A program made the translations under genes and the position numbers. Of a stretch of 64,000 nucleotides of DNA, positions 35,513 through 46,300 are shown piece after piece. Origin of the DNA: Fasciola hepatica (taxonomy: Eukaryota > Platyhelminthes > Trematoda > Plagiorchiida > Fasciolidae); NCBI GenBank assembly GCA_948099385.1, contig CANUEZ040000020.1, forward strand, positions 3,876,501-3,940,500. Direction: 5' to 3'. The notes under the pieces were generated by a model. That model was not told the DNA's origin and searched no databases. It worked only from the letters and a program-made list of their open reading frames with translations. Position 1 is the first letter of the stretch. Each line of letters opens with the position of its first letter.

Positions 35513-37355
35513 TTAGGCGCATAAATAATTTACGAAACCATGTCCCCCTACTTGACCATATAACATCCATCCCGGAGCCGTGCGTACGGCATAAGGCGCC
35601 TGGCGGTAGCCCTCTCTCTGGTCAAGTACCCAATGCGCCTCTGGCACGTCGCAGCCGATGAGGAGATCCACTTCATCATCTCCCCAGTCTACAAGGGTTA
35701 CATCCTGCAAGTGAGGCCACCTAGTCAAGATTGCGTTCACCGACCTTGGTGCTCGCATGTGGAGATCAGCTAATGTGAATGCTTCTGTTGGTTCGATTTG
35801 CTCGTTGGTGTCTAGAGAGATGAGTTTCAGCCTCAACCTACCGGCGGTCATGACCTGTGTCCCGCCCACCGTGCTCACTGCCAACGACGTCGCACCTTTA
35901 GCCAGTTGGTGTTTGTCGGCAAACCGCTCTTTCACTAGAGTCGTGTCGGATCCACTATCGACGAAAGCCAACGCTTTGACCACCCCAGTCGAGGTCACCA
36001 CTCCCACGGCCACTACGCCTAAACGTACGGGTTTACTGGCAGATCGTGACGTTGAACAAATCACGCTGGGCTTGGTACTCGCCTCGGATATGGTTACTCT
36101 CGCCTGATGCAGCAGCCGATGGTGTCTGCCCGTGCAGCCCTCGTAACCACAACGGATCCTTGTCCTACAGGCTGCTGCCCGGTGCGTGGTGTTGAGACAG
36201 ATAAAACATGCTCCTGCCATCCTCGCCATTCCCCACCGTTCGTCTTTTGTGGCGTTGCCGAACTTGGGGCATTCTGGTAGGCCATGGCTTGTACCACAGG
36301 ATCTGCAATTGGGTTGCGCCGTAGTATCGCGTGAAATGACATGTGTATTGGTCCAAGGCTGGTATTTTGGGTGTTCCCGTGCAGGGGTTTGAGCTTGGCT
36401 AGTACTGGGCTTGTTTGCCCGGTTGATGTCCCGGATGAGTCGGCCGAACCTGCTGTCAGCTTTCTTGGTTTGCCTGTCCAAGTATTCGGTCAAGTCTTCG
36501 AAGTTCGCTTCTCTGTCGCTTCGGCTTATCCGTTCTGCTTCTTCCGCCCACCGACCCTGTAGTTCAGGAGAAGGGTGACGGACTATGTTTTCCAAAGTGT
36601 GCATGGAATCTAGGTCAGCCCCGTTACCTAAATGGTCGAGGGCTATTGAGCAGTTTTGCATCTTAATCACCAGGTCGGCCATTGTGCAGACATCGCCCTT
36701 GGTTCTCTTTGCCTCTACCAGCACGCCCTCTATTAGGTTACGGACTACTTTGAACGGTTGGCCAAACAAGTCCCTTAGAATCTTCCTTGCCCTTGTGTAG
36801 CCTTGTTCCGGGTCAAGCATGGTGCACCCGTCGATAGCTTCTCTTGCTCGGCCCCGGCAGTAGTGAGTAAGGTAGAGAAGCCTTTGCCCGGGGTCGGTTA
36901 CCTTATTTGCAACGAACGTCTCGAACTGCTTGACAAACTTGCAGTATTGCTCAGCTCGCCCGTCGAAAACCGTTAGTTCCACTCTAGGCAGATCGATCGA
37001 TGGTGGTTTGTAGTCGGCGACCGGCGTGGGGTTCCCTATCTTATTGCACCCTGATCTATCGGAAGTGTCGAAGTCGCTGGTCTCACGCTCTCGCTCTTTC
37101 TGTGTACACTTCTTCTCTGCTTCCTGCGCCTGTAGTCTAGCCGATAGTAACTGTTGTTCTAGGTCTAGTATTCTCAGCCTATATAAATGAACATCCTTAC
37201 GATCAATATTGCTCTCATTAACACACGAACTAGCACTGACAGGACTAGGCGATCTAGCATTAACTAAAGAATCATATGTACCAAAAACCTCCCCGGAGAC
37301 TTGCCGTGTTACTTCCTGTCCGGATTCCACTGCTTTTTGATCCTTTTCTTGGCAT
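35513..37355 (-). pseudogene. BEL/Pao gag-protease
   Basis: An open frame runs from inside the LTR (37435) to 35513. By comparison with the related element at 39.5-41 kb the true start is ATG at 37355-37353, from which one extra base (about 37340) shifts into this frame. Order: an N-terminal coiled segment (ILDLEQQLLSARLQAQEAEK), a Pao gag domain (LTVFDGRAEQYCKFVKQFET, DPGQRLLYLTHYCRGRA), a CRSCGTSHGLPECPKF zinc knuckle, a second Cys/His patch (CFICLNTTHRAAACRTR), and a retropepsin-like domain with FVDSGSDTTLV followed later by DLLIGCDVPEAH. Gag packages the RNA and protease cleaves the polyprotein. Apart from the start shift this is the best-kept gag in the window, about 600 codons. Confidence 0.9.
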
Positions 37356-37396
37356 TTTGCGTATTTTTCCTCGTTCCAAATTGATGTATTGAGTAT

Positions 37397-37773
37397 TGTT
37401 ACGAACGTTTGAGCAATGCGTAGCCAATTTCGCAACGGATCCCGAAATCAAAAGACGATTATCCGTGATATTCTACGATACTAGATTATTACATGAACAA
37501 TGACATAAAAAATGTACAAACCTCAATAATACGATCACAAGGACTCAACAACGAGAAACCGAATAGCAGCGTGTGAGCAAACAGCACGTACGTCACGCAG
37601 GTCCTGAACAAGGATGTGCCGAAGTAGCGCTCTGTGCGCGAACAAACAACAATTAGTCCATAGAAACAACCAGTTCGTAAAGACAAGTCAATAGTGTAGG
37701 CAAATGAGTGATGTTAGGAAAGACACTGAATCGCGAGGGAAAAAGGGGGACTTTCCACGACTGGCTGTTACAC
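37397..37773 (-). repeat. 5' LTR of the BEL element
   Basis: 377 bp. On the minus strand it starts TGTAACAGCC at 37773 and ends CGTTCGTAACA at 37397, giving TG...CA ends with a short terminal inverted match. It contains the conserved block ATTGAGGTTTGTA and a GACGTACGTGCTG stretch seen in every LTR copy here. Just inside, ATACTCAATACATCAATTT and then GGAACGAGG precede gag; this spacer is conserved in the element at 41.0 kb and probably holds the primer binding site. Confidence 0.85.
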
Positions 37774-37849
37774 CGATCTATGCTGTACTTTTGGGGGTCA
37801 AGCCGAAAGCAGCTAGTTTGATCAGCAGGGGGCTGGGGCTTACGGGGTT

Positions 37850-38076
37850 GCATTATTTTCGTTAGTCAAGCCAATTCCCTCCCATCGATCTGTTGAGTAT
37901 CGCGGTCACAGGTTCCCAAAGTACCTCAACTAACGGCTTAGGCATGGCCGGGAGGATACCGACGAGCCCTGCAGCTTGAAAGTCTCCAATTTGCTCAACG
38001 TGGTGTCGAATTCTGGTGCATCCATCACCGCATCCTCACCTTTTCGGCAGAGGGGACAAGTCCTCTCAGGATGAAC
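37850..38076 (-). pseudogene. LINE RT N-terminal fragment between two BEL LTRs
   Basis: The minus strand reads FDTTLSKLETFKL and, in another frame, AGLVGILPAMPKPLVEVLW, then EPVTAILNRSMGGNWLD, the start of a LINE RT (the region before the NYRPVSL block). It is cut at 38081 by a plus-strand BEL LTR and ends about 75 bp from the BEL LTR ending at 37773. No other part of this copy was found beyond either LTR. Confidence 0.65.
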
Positions 38077-38080
38077 CCCG

Positions 38081-38438
38081 TGTAAAGAAAAAATACTGAA
38101 AACCCTTCCAAATGTTCAACTTGCTTTGTTAATTTGACTATATCTAACACTACCTTGAAAAGCTCGCTCATATACCACACTTTTCACGTTTGCTTATCCA
38201 TGTGAGACATTTTAATTCGGCCTTGAACCGTTTCTGACTGTTGTACTTGAGCCACGGGGCTTTGAAACTTTGGGTTTTACTGTGAAGTCTATTTGGCCGC
38301 ATAATTGAGGTTTGTATGAATTTGTACTCTTTGTGAATGTCAATTTAGTACCGTAGAAACTACGAATCAATCTTGTTCTGGTTTCGGGGTTCGTTTGAAT
38401 TGGCTACGCGTTGCTCGATTTGCGAGAATTGAATTACA
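38081..38438 (+). repeat. 5' LTR of a plus-strand BEL element
   Basis: 358 bp from TGTAAAGAAAAAATACTG to GAATTGAATTACA. It shares the central AATTGAGGTTTGTA block and the GGCTACGCGTTGCTCGA end with the other BEL LTRs, and its closest copy is the inverted solo LTR at 29718-30076. It is followed by GTACTGGAGTGG; the other elements also continue with RTACT after the LTR, which supports the right edge. It belongs to a subfamily different from the LTRs at 37.4 and 41.0 kb. Confidence 0.82.
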
Positions 38439-39458
38439 GTACTGGAGTGGAGCCTGGACAAGAAAGCTCATTGGAAATGCTGAGACGAGGTAGCAGGGAC
38501 CTTATGAGACAACAGGAATTAACTCGGCAGGTCTCTGGAGATGGTTTGTGTTTTATTGATTCTCTGGATAAAGCTAAGTCTTCTAGTTCTGTAAGTGCCA
38601 GTTCATATATTTCTAACCGCGATGGGTTTGTTGATATAACATCTATAGAATGAACGCGATGGAATTAGAGAACGGGCTGAGGTTAGCCAGAAAGCAGGCA
38701 GAGCCTTTTGAACAGGGAACTGGTCTCAGCGAACCGGCAAAAGTCCATGTAGTTCACGATGTCAACATCGAAACGGCACTGTGGCCGACGAATATGAACC
38801 CTTGGGACAGCCTGAAACTACCGAGGATTTTGCATTCAACCTGCCGAGAGTGGGGCTACCATATTTCGACGGGCACCCCGAGTAATACTGTATATTAATG
38901 AAAAAATTCGAGAACTTTTGCTGAGCGCAAAGTTTCCGACCCTGGACAAAAGTTTTTGTATTTATTACATTACTGTGGTGGGAGGGCCAAAAGTGCTATC
39001 AAAGGCTGCGCGATGCCTGATCCACAAATGGGGTACACCAGGGCCAGCAGAATCCCGAAAGATTTGCTTGGAGGACCATTCAAGTTGGCTAGAAGCCTGA
39101 TTTATGGTGTTTTATTGGAGGCAAAAAGCACTGAGGGTAAGGCTGAATTACTGTCAAATTTGGTTATAAAAATGCACAGTTGCAGCATAGCAATGGAGTA
39201 CGTAGTATACCAGTCTGATCTGAATGCGTTGCACATACAGGAATGCATTTTCCGATATCTACCCACTGATTTACAGAGCCGATGGGCAGAGGAAGCTGAA
39301 AAATAAATGTGCTTGAGCGGGAATCTACTTTCAGCGATTTGACGGAGTTCATAGGTCGTCAATCTCGTGTCGCCAACAGAAGATTTGGACAAATCGTACG
39401 CAAAAGTTGCAGGCTGGCGCGAACGGAACCAACATCTGCCCAAATTGTAGGGAAGGAC
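38439..39458 (+). pseudogene. BEL gag, plus strand, truncated
   Basis: Degenerate gag in several frames. It starts near QQELTRQVSGDGLCF (compare EVTRQVSGEVFGT in the neighbouring element), then LYLLHYCGGRAKSAI-type and DPQMGYTRASRIPKDLLGG blocks (38956-39130), SNLVIKMHSCSIAMEY and LPTDLQSRWAEEAEK (to 39305), then TFSDLTEFIGRQSRVANRRF (39325-39385). This is the Pao gag domain in order, minus zinc knuckle and protease. It stops around 39458, where homologous gag-protease sequence of the opposite strand begins. No RT or integrase is attached. Confidence 0.85.
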
Positions 39459-40987
39459 TGTAACCTCAACCGGCCGGCAGTCATTACTTGTGTTTCTCCC
39501 ACCGTGCTCACTACTAAAGACGTCGCACCTTGAGCAATCCGGTGTTTGTCGGCAAACCGCCCCTTCACGGGGGTAATGTCAGATCCACTGTCAACAAAAT
39601 CCAACGCTTTGACCACCCCAGTTGGGGTCATCACCCCCGAGGCAACTACTCCCAAACGCATTGGATTACTGGTAGACCGCAACGTTAAGCAAATCACGCT
39701 GGGATTGGTACTCGCCTCGGGTAATGTTACTCTCGCCTGGTGCAACAATCGATGGTGTCTGCCCGTGCAGCCCTCGTAACCACATCGGTTCCTTGTCCTA
39801 CAGGCTGCCGCCCGGCGCGTGGTGTTGAGACAAATAAAACACGTTGATACCATCCTCGCCATTCCCCACCGTTCGTCTATTGTGGCGTCGCCGAACTTGG
39901 GGCACTCTGGTAGTCCACGGCTAGCATCACAGGACCTGCAACTTGGTTGCGCCGTGGCATCACGTGAAATGGCGTGTGCATTAGTCCAAGGTTGGTATTT
40001 CGGCTGTTCCCGAGCAGTGGTTTGAGCCTCGCTAGTACTGGGCTTGTTTGCCCGGTTGCTGTCCCGGATAAGTCGGCCGAACCTGCTGTCAGCTTTCTTG
40101 GTTTGCCCGTCCAAGTATTCGGTCAAGTCTTCGAAGTTAGCCTCACGGTCACTTCAGCTTATCCGTTCTGCTTCTTCCGCCCACCGACCCTGTAGTTCGG
40201 GAGAGAGGTGACCGACTGTGCCTTCCAAAGTGTGCATTGCATCTAGGTCAGCCCTGTAACCCAAATGGTTGAGGGCTATTGAGCAGTTCTGCATGTTGAT
40301 CACCAGGTCAGCCATTTTGTAGACGTCGCCCTTGGTTCTCTTTGCCTCTACCATCAGGCTGTCCATTAGGTTACGGGCTACTTTGAAAGGTTGGCTAAAC
40401 AAGTCCCTTAGAATCTTCTTTGCTCGTGTGTAGTCCTGCTCCGGGTCGAGCATGGTACACCCGTCGATAGTTTCTCTTGCTCGGCCTCAACAGTAGTGGG
40501 TCAGGTAGAGAAGTCTTTGCCCGGGGTCGGTTACCTTATTTTCGAGGAAAGTCTCGAACTGCTTGACAAACTTGCAGTAGTGTTCAGATCGTCCGTCAAA
40601 AATTGTCAGTTCTACTCCTGGCAAATCGATCTTTGGTGTCTTATAGTCGGCGACCGGCGTGAATTTTCCTATTTTGTTGTGCCTTGATCTATCGGAAATG
40701 TCGTAGTTATTGGCCTCTGGCTTACGCTCTTTATGTCAACACTTCTGTCCTTCTTGGTGGGCCTCTTGTCTAGCCAATAACATTTGTTGTTCTAGGTCTG
40801 ATACTCTCAGCTTATATAGATCAACATCCTTACCATCCATTTTGCCCTCAGTAACACATGAACTAGCACTGACAGGACTAAGCGATCTCACATTAACTAA
40901 AGAATAAATGGTACCCAAAACCTCTCCAATGACTTGCCAGATTACCTCCTGTCCAGATTCCAATGTTTTCGATCGCTTTCTTGGCAT
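39459..40987 (-). pseudogene. BEL gag-protease, minus strand, truncated
   Basis: ATG at 40987-40985 (MPRKRSKTLESGQEV) is the best-preserved gag start in the window. After stops and shifts the frames at 40453-40154 (MLDPEQDYTRAKKILRDL) and 40126-39459 follow the same gag as the element at 35.5-37.4 kb, with a CRSCDASRGLPECPKF knuckle and the protease motif FVDSGSDITPV, where Leu is changed to Pro. It is cut at about 39459-39466 just after the protease block STVGETQVMTAGRLRL, and beyond that the DNA is plus-strand gag of another copy. RT and integrase are absent. Confidence 0.87.
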
Positions 40988-41028
40988 TTTACGTGTTTTT
41001 CCTCGTTCCAAGTTGATCTATTGAGTAT

Positions 41029-41402
41029 TGTAAGACACGTTTGAGTAATGCGCAGCCAAATTCGCAACGGATCCCGAAATCAAAAGGCGATTATTCGTGA
41101 TATTCTACGACACTAGATTATTGAATGAACAATGACACCAAAAAGATACAAACCTCAATAACGAGATCACAAGTACTCGACAAGCGAGAAACCGAATCGC
41201 AGCGTGCGAGCAAGGAGCATGCGCGTCAAGCATGTCCAGAACAAGGATATGACAAATTAGCGCTCTGGGCGCGAACAAATAGCAACTGGTCCATAAAAAC
41301 AAACAGTTCGTAAAGACATCGATACTATGAGCAAGTGAGTGATTTTAAGAAAAACACTGAATAGCAAAGGTTTTAAGGGGTTTTCCACGACCGATCTTTA
41401 CA
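41029..41402 (-). repeat. 5' LTR of the truncated minus-strand BEL element
   Basis: 374 bp. On the minus strand it starts TGTAAAGATCGGTCGTGG at 41402 and ends CGTGTCTTACA at 41029. It is close to the LTR at 37397-37773 throughout, including the ATTGAGGTTTGTA block and the GATCCGTTGCGAATTTGGC end block. The gag start lies 42 bp inside it. There is no second LTR for this element at its other end. Confidence 0.85.
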
Positions 41403-41739
41403 TTGTGTGTCAATTTAACTTCAAAGAGCAGGTCAGCGTTGTGACTAAATGCATCATCGACGGCGTTGAATGCAGAGGTGTCATTGCTGGGAGCCGAGAT
41501 ATACAACCGTGAACTATGGTCATCTGGAACAGAGGAGTTGTGAACCTTGTAGGCTTTTCAATGTTTGTCGGCACGAGGTGTTCCGGTGGGGTGGCAGGTG
41601 GGCAGCACTTGATAAATCCCAATCGGCCTTCTCCCTGGCGGAGACTTCTTTGGGTCCTGAAGGTTTGACGACCGATCAGTGACGTTTGGTCAGAAGGTCT
41701 GCACCCAGTGCGCCAATATTCGATAACCAGTACAATGTT
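41403..41739. other. Unassigned spacer before a LINE endonuclease remnant
   Basis: Nothing recognised. It may be the eroded 5' part of the LINE remnant that follows. Confidence 0.35.
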
Positions 41740-42900
41740 GAAGTTGTGGACGACAGCTAGCCTTTTTTATTGCAGAAAGCTCGTTCAAGACGATAACAAA
41801 TGGGGTCAGCTGCGGGCGCGCAAGCATATGAAAGGCAAGGTTGCATTTGCGGAAACGTGGCTGCCACTGAGCGAGGTGAAGCTTCTGGCCCCGGGGAACT
41901 TCTCTTCGGTAGGGCATACGGAGAGGCCGTAGGAGTCGTTCGAGGAGCCGGGATACCAGAAGCAGGCAAGCATATATGCGTGCCGCAGCCTGGGCCAGCT
42001 TCTCCGAGCAAGCTTGCAGTCGATGTAGCTGCTCAACCAAGAGGGTCCATTTTATCCGTGTCTCGTGTAAAAGAGGACCACAGTTGGAACAATACAAAGA
42101 TCACGAGCAACTCCGGCCCCTCAAGCCCACCAAAGCCAGCAAGAACCGGCTTCTCATCACGGGAGACTTCAATGCTCCAAGGGTTGGAAAGCTACCCGGG
42201 GCAGTCGGAGCGTGGTCGGTCGGAGAAACTCTAGCAACCCTAAGGCACGAGGAAGCCCCAGTTCAGCAGGTTGACCAGACAGCATAAACACCGGTCTTCA
42301 TGATAAAATGGTACACGAAGGATATGGTGAGCACAAGCGGTGAGGCCATACTGCAGAAGTGCGATCACGCCGTGATTCGCGCCAGTTGCGGCCTTGAAGA
42401 TACACCGGCGCCGGCAAAATTGAGAAATTTTTCAGACTAAAGGGAAGATAATCTTCCGGCAAGATCCCTTCTGATAAACTGGGAAAATGACTTAGGATAC
42501 TTCACGGTCCACGCCCCGAAGAAAGAAATGAAAATATGACGACCTTAGGTTGACGGATGAGTTTGTTCCAGTCCGGAGAGTTCGTAGGGAGAGGATATCG
42601 TCTTGGTAGAAAGGCCGGACACAAAATGCAGACCGCAAACTCAAGTGGCATGAAGAAAGTAACAGGGCAAGGGAAGGATGCCACAGCCTCCTCTGGCGTT
42701 CGGCCGTTAGGGAACTGGCTGCACTTGTCCAAAACCAGTGTAAGAAGGGCTTTAGAGAAAAACCTGCTAGGGATGCGAAAAAGGAACCCTGAGGCGTATT
42801 GGGACTATGTACATTCAACCATTGGTCTGCTGAGTGAGGTGGAGGGAGCTGGTACAAAGAGAGACGTGACTCTACCAGGAACAAAGAAAACGTTGACCCT
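41740..42900 (+). pseudogene. LINE endonuclease and linker remnant
   Basis: Plus-strand endonuclease blocks appear in order across frames: HMKGKVAFAETWLPLSEV near 41830-41875 (catalytic Glu in ETWL), then KNRLLITGDFNAPRVGKL near 42140-42190 (the GDFN motif with catalytic Asp and Asn), then KCDHAVIRASC near 42360. Downstream, MRKRNPEAYWDYVHSTIGL (42770-42830) is the usual linker before RT. The RT domain itself is missing and the piece stops before the intact LINE. At least three shifts or stops make it non-functional. It is not the 5' part of the intact element, which has its own endonuclease. Confidence 0.78.
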
Positions 42901-43305
42901 CCGTTTAAGGGACAGTTTAGTCCCCAGCATCGAAGCTCTGATTACATTGGTGATAGCATTTTTCTTCAATATATCTTTCGATTGGTTTTAAACATCACTC
43001 TATCCGGTAACTTGACTTTGCGTCTTATTGAATCATGCTGTGTTGTCAACTTTCGTACCACTTCCCCCTGGTTGATTGGTTGCCCTAGCTGTCCATTGAT
43101 TTTCGAGGTCAGTCGGCTCTATTCTGGCACAACCGATGTCAGCGACTGAGTTCAGTGACTCCCCAAATCATACGATTTGGTAGTCCGATAAAACAATAGA
43201 CCTTCGTCAGTATACAGATTAACCAGTGTTCTTATTCCGGCTAGTGTGTGGTCTACATTGACTACTGCGCCTCTGTTGTCAATCGTGTTTTGCTAATAAC
43301 GCAGG

Positions 43306-46300
43306 TTGTGGCCATTTACAACTACTATCTTAACTCGTTCTTGGTCTCAACTATGGCCCCTTGCCCTCTTGGTCGATCCTGCGGCGGCCGGCCACTCCAC
43401 GCGCTCCCAATCAAACTCAGAAATCACTGAATTCGATCGTACTACCTGTCCCACCAGCACTCCTCCAATCTTTACTGGTAATTCTGATACTGACCAAACG
43501 TCCCTCTATTGGTCCTTGACTTACACACACAGTAATCTACCCGGAACCATCTCATCCACCTCATCTGTACCAAGACTAGCACCACCACTATCTCTATCTC
43601 CTTCAGCCCCAACTCTCGCACAACTGCCTGTTGCGACAGTACAAGGAAGCACAACGCGTATGTCTGTTTTCGTCATCAATATTCGCTCACTACCAGCAAA
43701 AATTCACCTTCTGCGTGCCCGGGTCCTTGTGTCTAACTACGATTTCATCCTCATCACGGAAACGTGGCTTAACGCAAGCACTCCCAACTTAGACTTCACA
43801 ATATCTGGCTATAAGGCTTTTAGCAACTCTAGAATGCATTGTCGAGGAGGAGGTTGTCTAATATACTGCAGAGAATCTTTTCCTGTTTCGTTAATGCAAC
43901 ACCCAGTCCTCGACGCGGTTGATGACTCGGTCTGGGTAACAGTTAAAGTGCAGTCACAAGAACTCTTGCTTGGATGCATCTATCGATCACCTAAATCAAC
44001 CAGGGACAATATTGTACCTATTATTGACGCTTTCCACTTTGCCTCCACTTACCCCATCGATCACAAGTTGATTGCGGGTGATTTCAACGCTCCAGGATTG
44101 CGTTGGCCATCACACTCTGGCCCACGACGTTATCAGGATTTCGTTACCTGTACACACCTCGGTGGTTGGACTCAACACGTTCAGTCACCTACGAGAGGAA
44201 ACAATACTCTAGATCTTCTGTTCTCTCAAGGACTAAATAAGGTAACAACCTCTGCAGGAGATAGCTTCCCCAGGTGTGACCACAGGGCCGTCTCGTGCGC
44301 GTTCTCTGTACCAAAAATCGTTATTTCCTCCGTACCGTCTGCCAGACCATATCACTTAGCTCACTGGAGCAGCCTTCCAAACATAATCAGATCTCAAAAT
44401 TGGGAGAAATCATTTCTTTCGCCCGATCCTCAGGTGGTAGCAGATCAACTATATTCTATTCTCAATCAGTCTTTAAACACCATCACCCCAACTATGCCAC
44501 CACTGACGAATTCTAGAACAAACAGACTCTCGCGGATGAAATCTAAACTCTCCAAACTTCAACAGCTTGCACTCAAAACCCGGGAATTTTCGGTATATAT
44601 CCAAATGGACCGACTGTCAGCGAAAATCAAATCACTAACTGAACTGATGCTTACTCAGCAAGAGTCAAAAGCTTTGTGCCACCCCAAGAAGACGGAAATC
44701 CTGAGTAGGTTGATGAGAAGAAGAAACCCCCAACCCCGCAAGATTATACCTTTCATCACTGTTAACAACTCCCATCTGGATAAACCGGAAGAAATAGCTG
44801 AAGCGTTCAACACATTTTTCACTTCAGCCCTAACGGCCAGTGTTCCCACTCCTGGAATACACTCTTCATGTTTACCCAGAGAGACTCTGTCCACAGTTTT
44901 ATTTCACCCCAACGATGTTTCTCCACTTCTAGTCTCTATGAAACCATTTTACCGCCCAGGTCCGGACGGCATTCCGCCGGCGGCCTTTACTCTGGGGGGT
45001 CCAGGCATTCCCATCCTTCTATCTAATTTATTTAACCTGTCTATGAAATTTAGCTCGTTTCCTAATCAATGGAAAACCTCTACAATTATCCCCTTGCACA
45101 AAAAAGGCTCCGTTCATGTTCTTGAGGATTATCGTCCTATTAATCACACATCGGTTATCTCCAGAATCATGGAGAAGCTCATTAAGAATAAGATAATGAC
45201 CCACCTCTTAACAAATAACTTGCTCAATGTGGGCCAACACGGTTTCCTGAAAAACCGTTCGTGCTCTACTTGTCAAGTTAATTTCTTGAACTCAGTCACG
45301 GAGGCTGCTGACAAAGGCATGTCCATGATTATTATCCTGCTTGATATGAAGAAGGCTTTCGACCGAGTCTCACACACTCGGCTCTTATCGCAGGCCAAAT
45401 CTTATGGCATCATGGACCCGTTACTCGGTTGGTTGGATTCTTATTTCTCCGACCGTTATCAGTTGGTTCAGATTAATGGTTCCGTCTCCAAACCCAAACC
45501 TGTCACCAGTGGTGTCATACAAGGCAGCGTTTTGGGTCCACTTCTTTTCCTCATTTACATAAATGATGTCTTCAGTTTCGTTCGCCATGGCAGTCTCCAC
45601 CTTTTCGCGGACGACATAAAAATCTTGTATAGTTTTGATTCTAGTCAACTTAGTACAGTTATCAATGACATACGGCAAGATTTAACAGCTCTTAGTTCTT
45701 GGTGCACCACTTCATTAATGAAATTTTCTGCTGAGAAAGGCAACATTCTTACGTTCAAATGCAATGTCCCCCCAGGTATGTTCAGTATTGACGGTCACCC
45801 GATTTCCATCAGTCCGTTAGTACGAGATTTAGGTTTGCAATATTCAGCCACCTTCACTTTCTCTGAACATACTACCACTCAAATTGCCAAGGCTAGAAGA
45901 CTGATAGGCCTGCTTCATAGGACATTCCGCCTCCCAGAAAGCAAATTCAGCACATATAAGACCCACGTTAGGCCCCTTCTGGAATACTGTTCCATAATCT
46001 ACTCTAACATGCGCCAGTGGGACAGAGTGGCTATTGAAAAAGTTCAACGGCTAGTGACAAAAGAGTTAATCGGCTTTACCACTCAACTCAATTACAGCCA
46101 ACGCTGTGAACATTTGAAACCAGATCCGCTATGGCTTAGACGCATGAAGCTGAACCTCGTATTTTTTCATGGTGTTGTAAAACGAATCATCGAATCAGCA
46201 CCGCAGTTCAGAAACCTAACGGACTCACAGTATTCTTTAAGACTGAGAGACAACACAGTTACTGTTCCCATCTGTAGAACTGCTCTTAGATCTAACTTTT

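Larger units (their letters stand above)
32153..37773 (-). mobile_element. BEL/Pao LTR retrotransposon, near-complete coding set
   Basis: Minus-strand element with, in order, a 5' LTR (37397-37773), gag with zinc knuckle and aspartic protease, RT, RNase H, an H2C2 zinc domain, integrase core and an integrase C-terminal domain. That order and the Pao-type gag identify BEL/Pao. It is disabled: a 1-bp shift just after the gag start, stops between protease and RT, a damaged RT catalytic box, shifts in the integrase, and no complete 3' LTR. Relatives lie at 38081-39458 (+), 39459-41402 (-) and 51334-54704 (-). Confidence 0.9.

Noticed and set aside
35757..36107. Plus-strand frame of 116 codons
   Set aside because: Lies wholly antisense to the BEL gag-protease frame; a shadow.
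37397..37435. BEL gag starting inside the LTR
   Set aside because: The frame is open there but has no ATG; comparison with the copy at 40987 places the start at 37355.
43306..43308. Start of the LINE ORF2 at 43306
   Set aside because: The codon is TTG, not ATG. The first ATG in frame is 43660, which lies just before the endonuclease domain.
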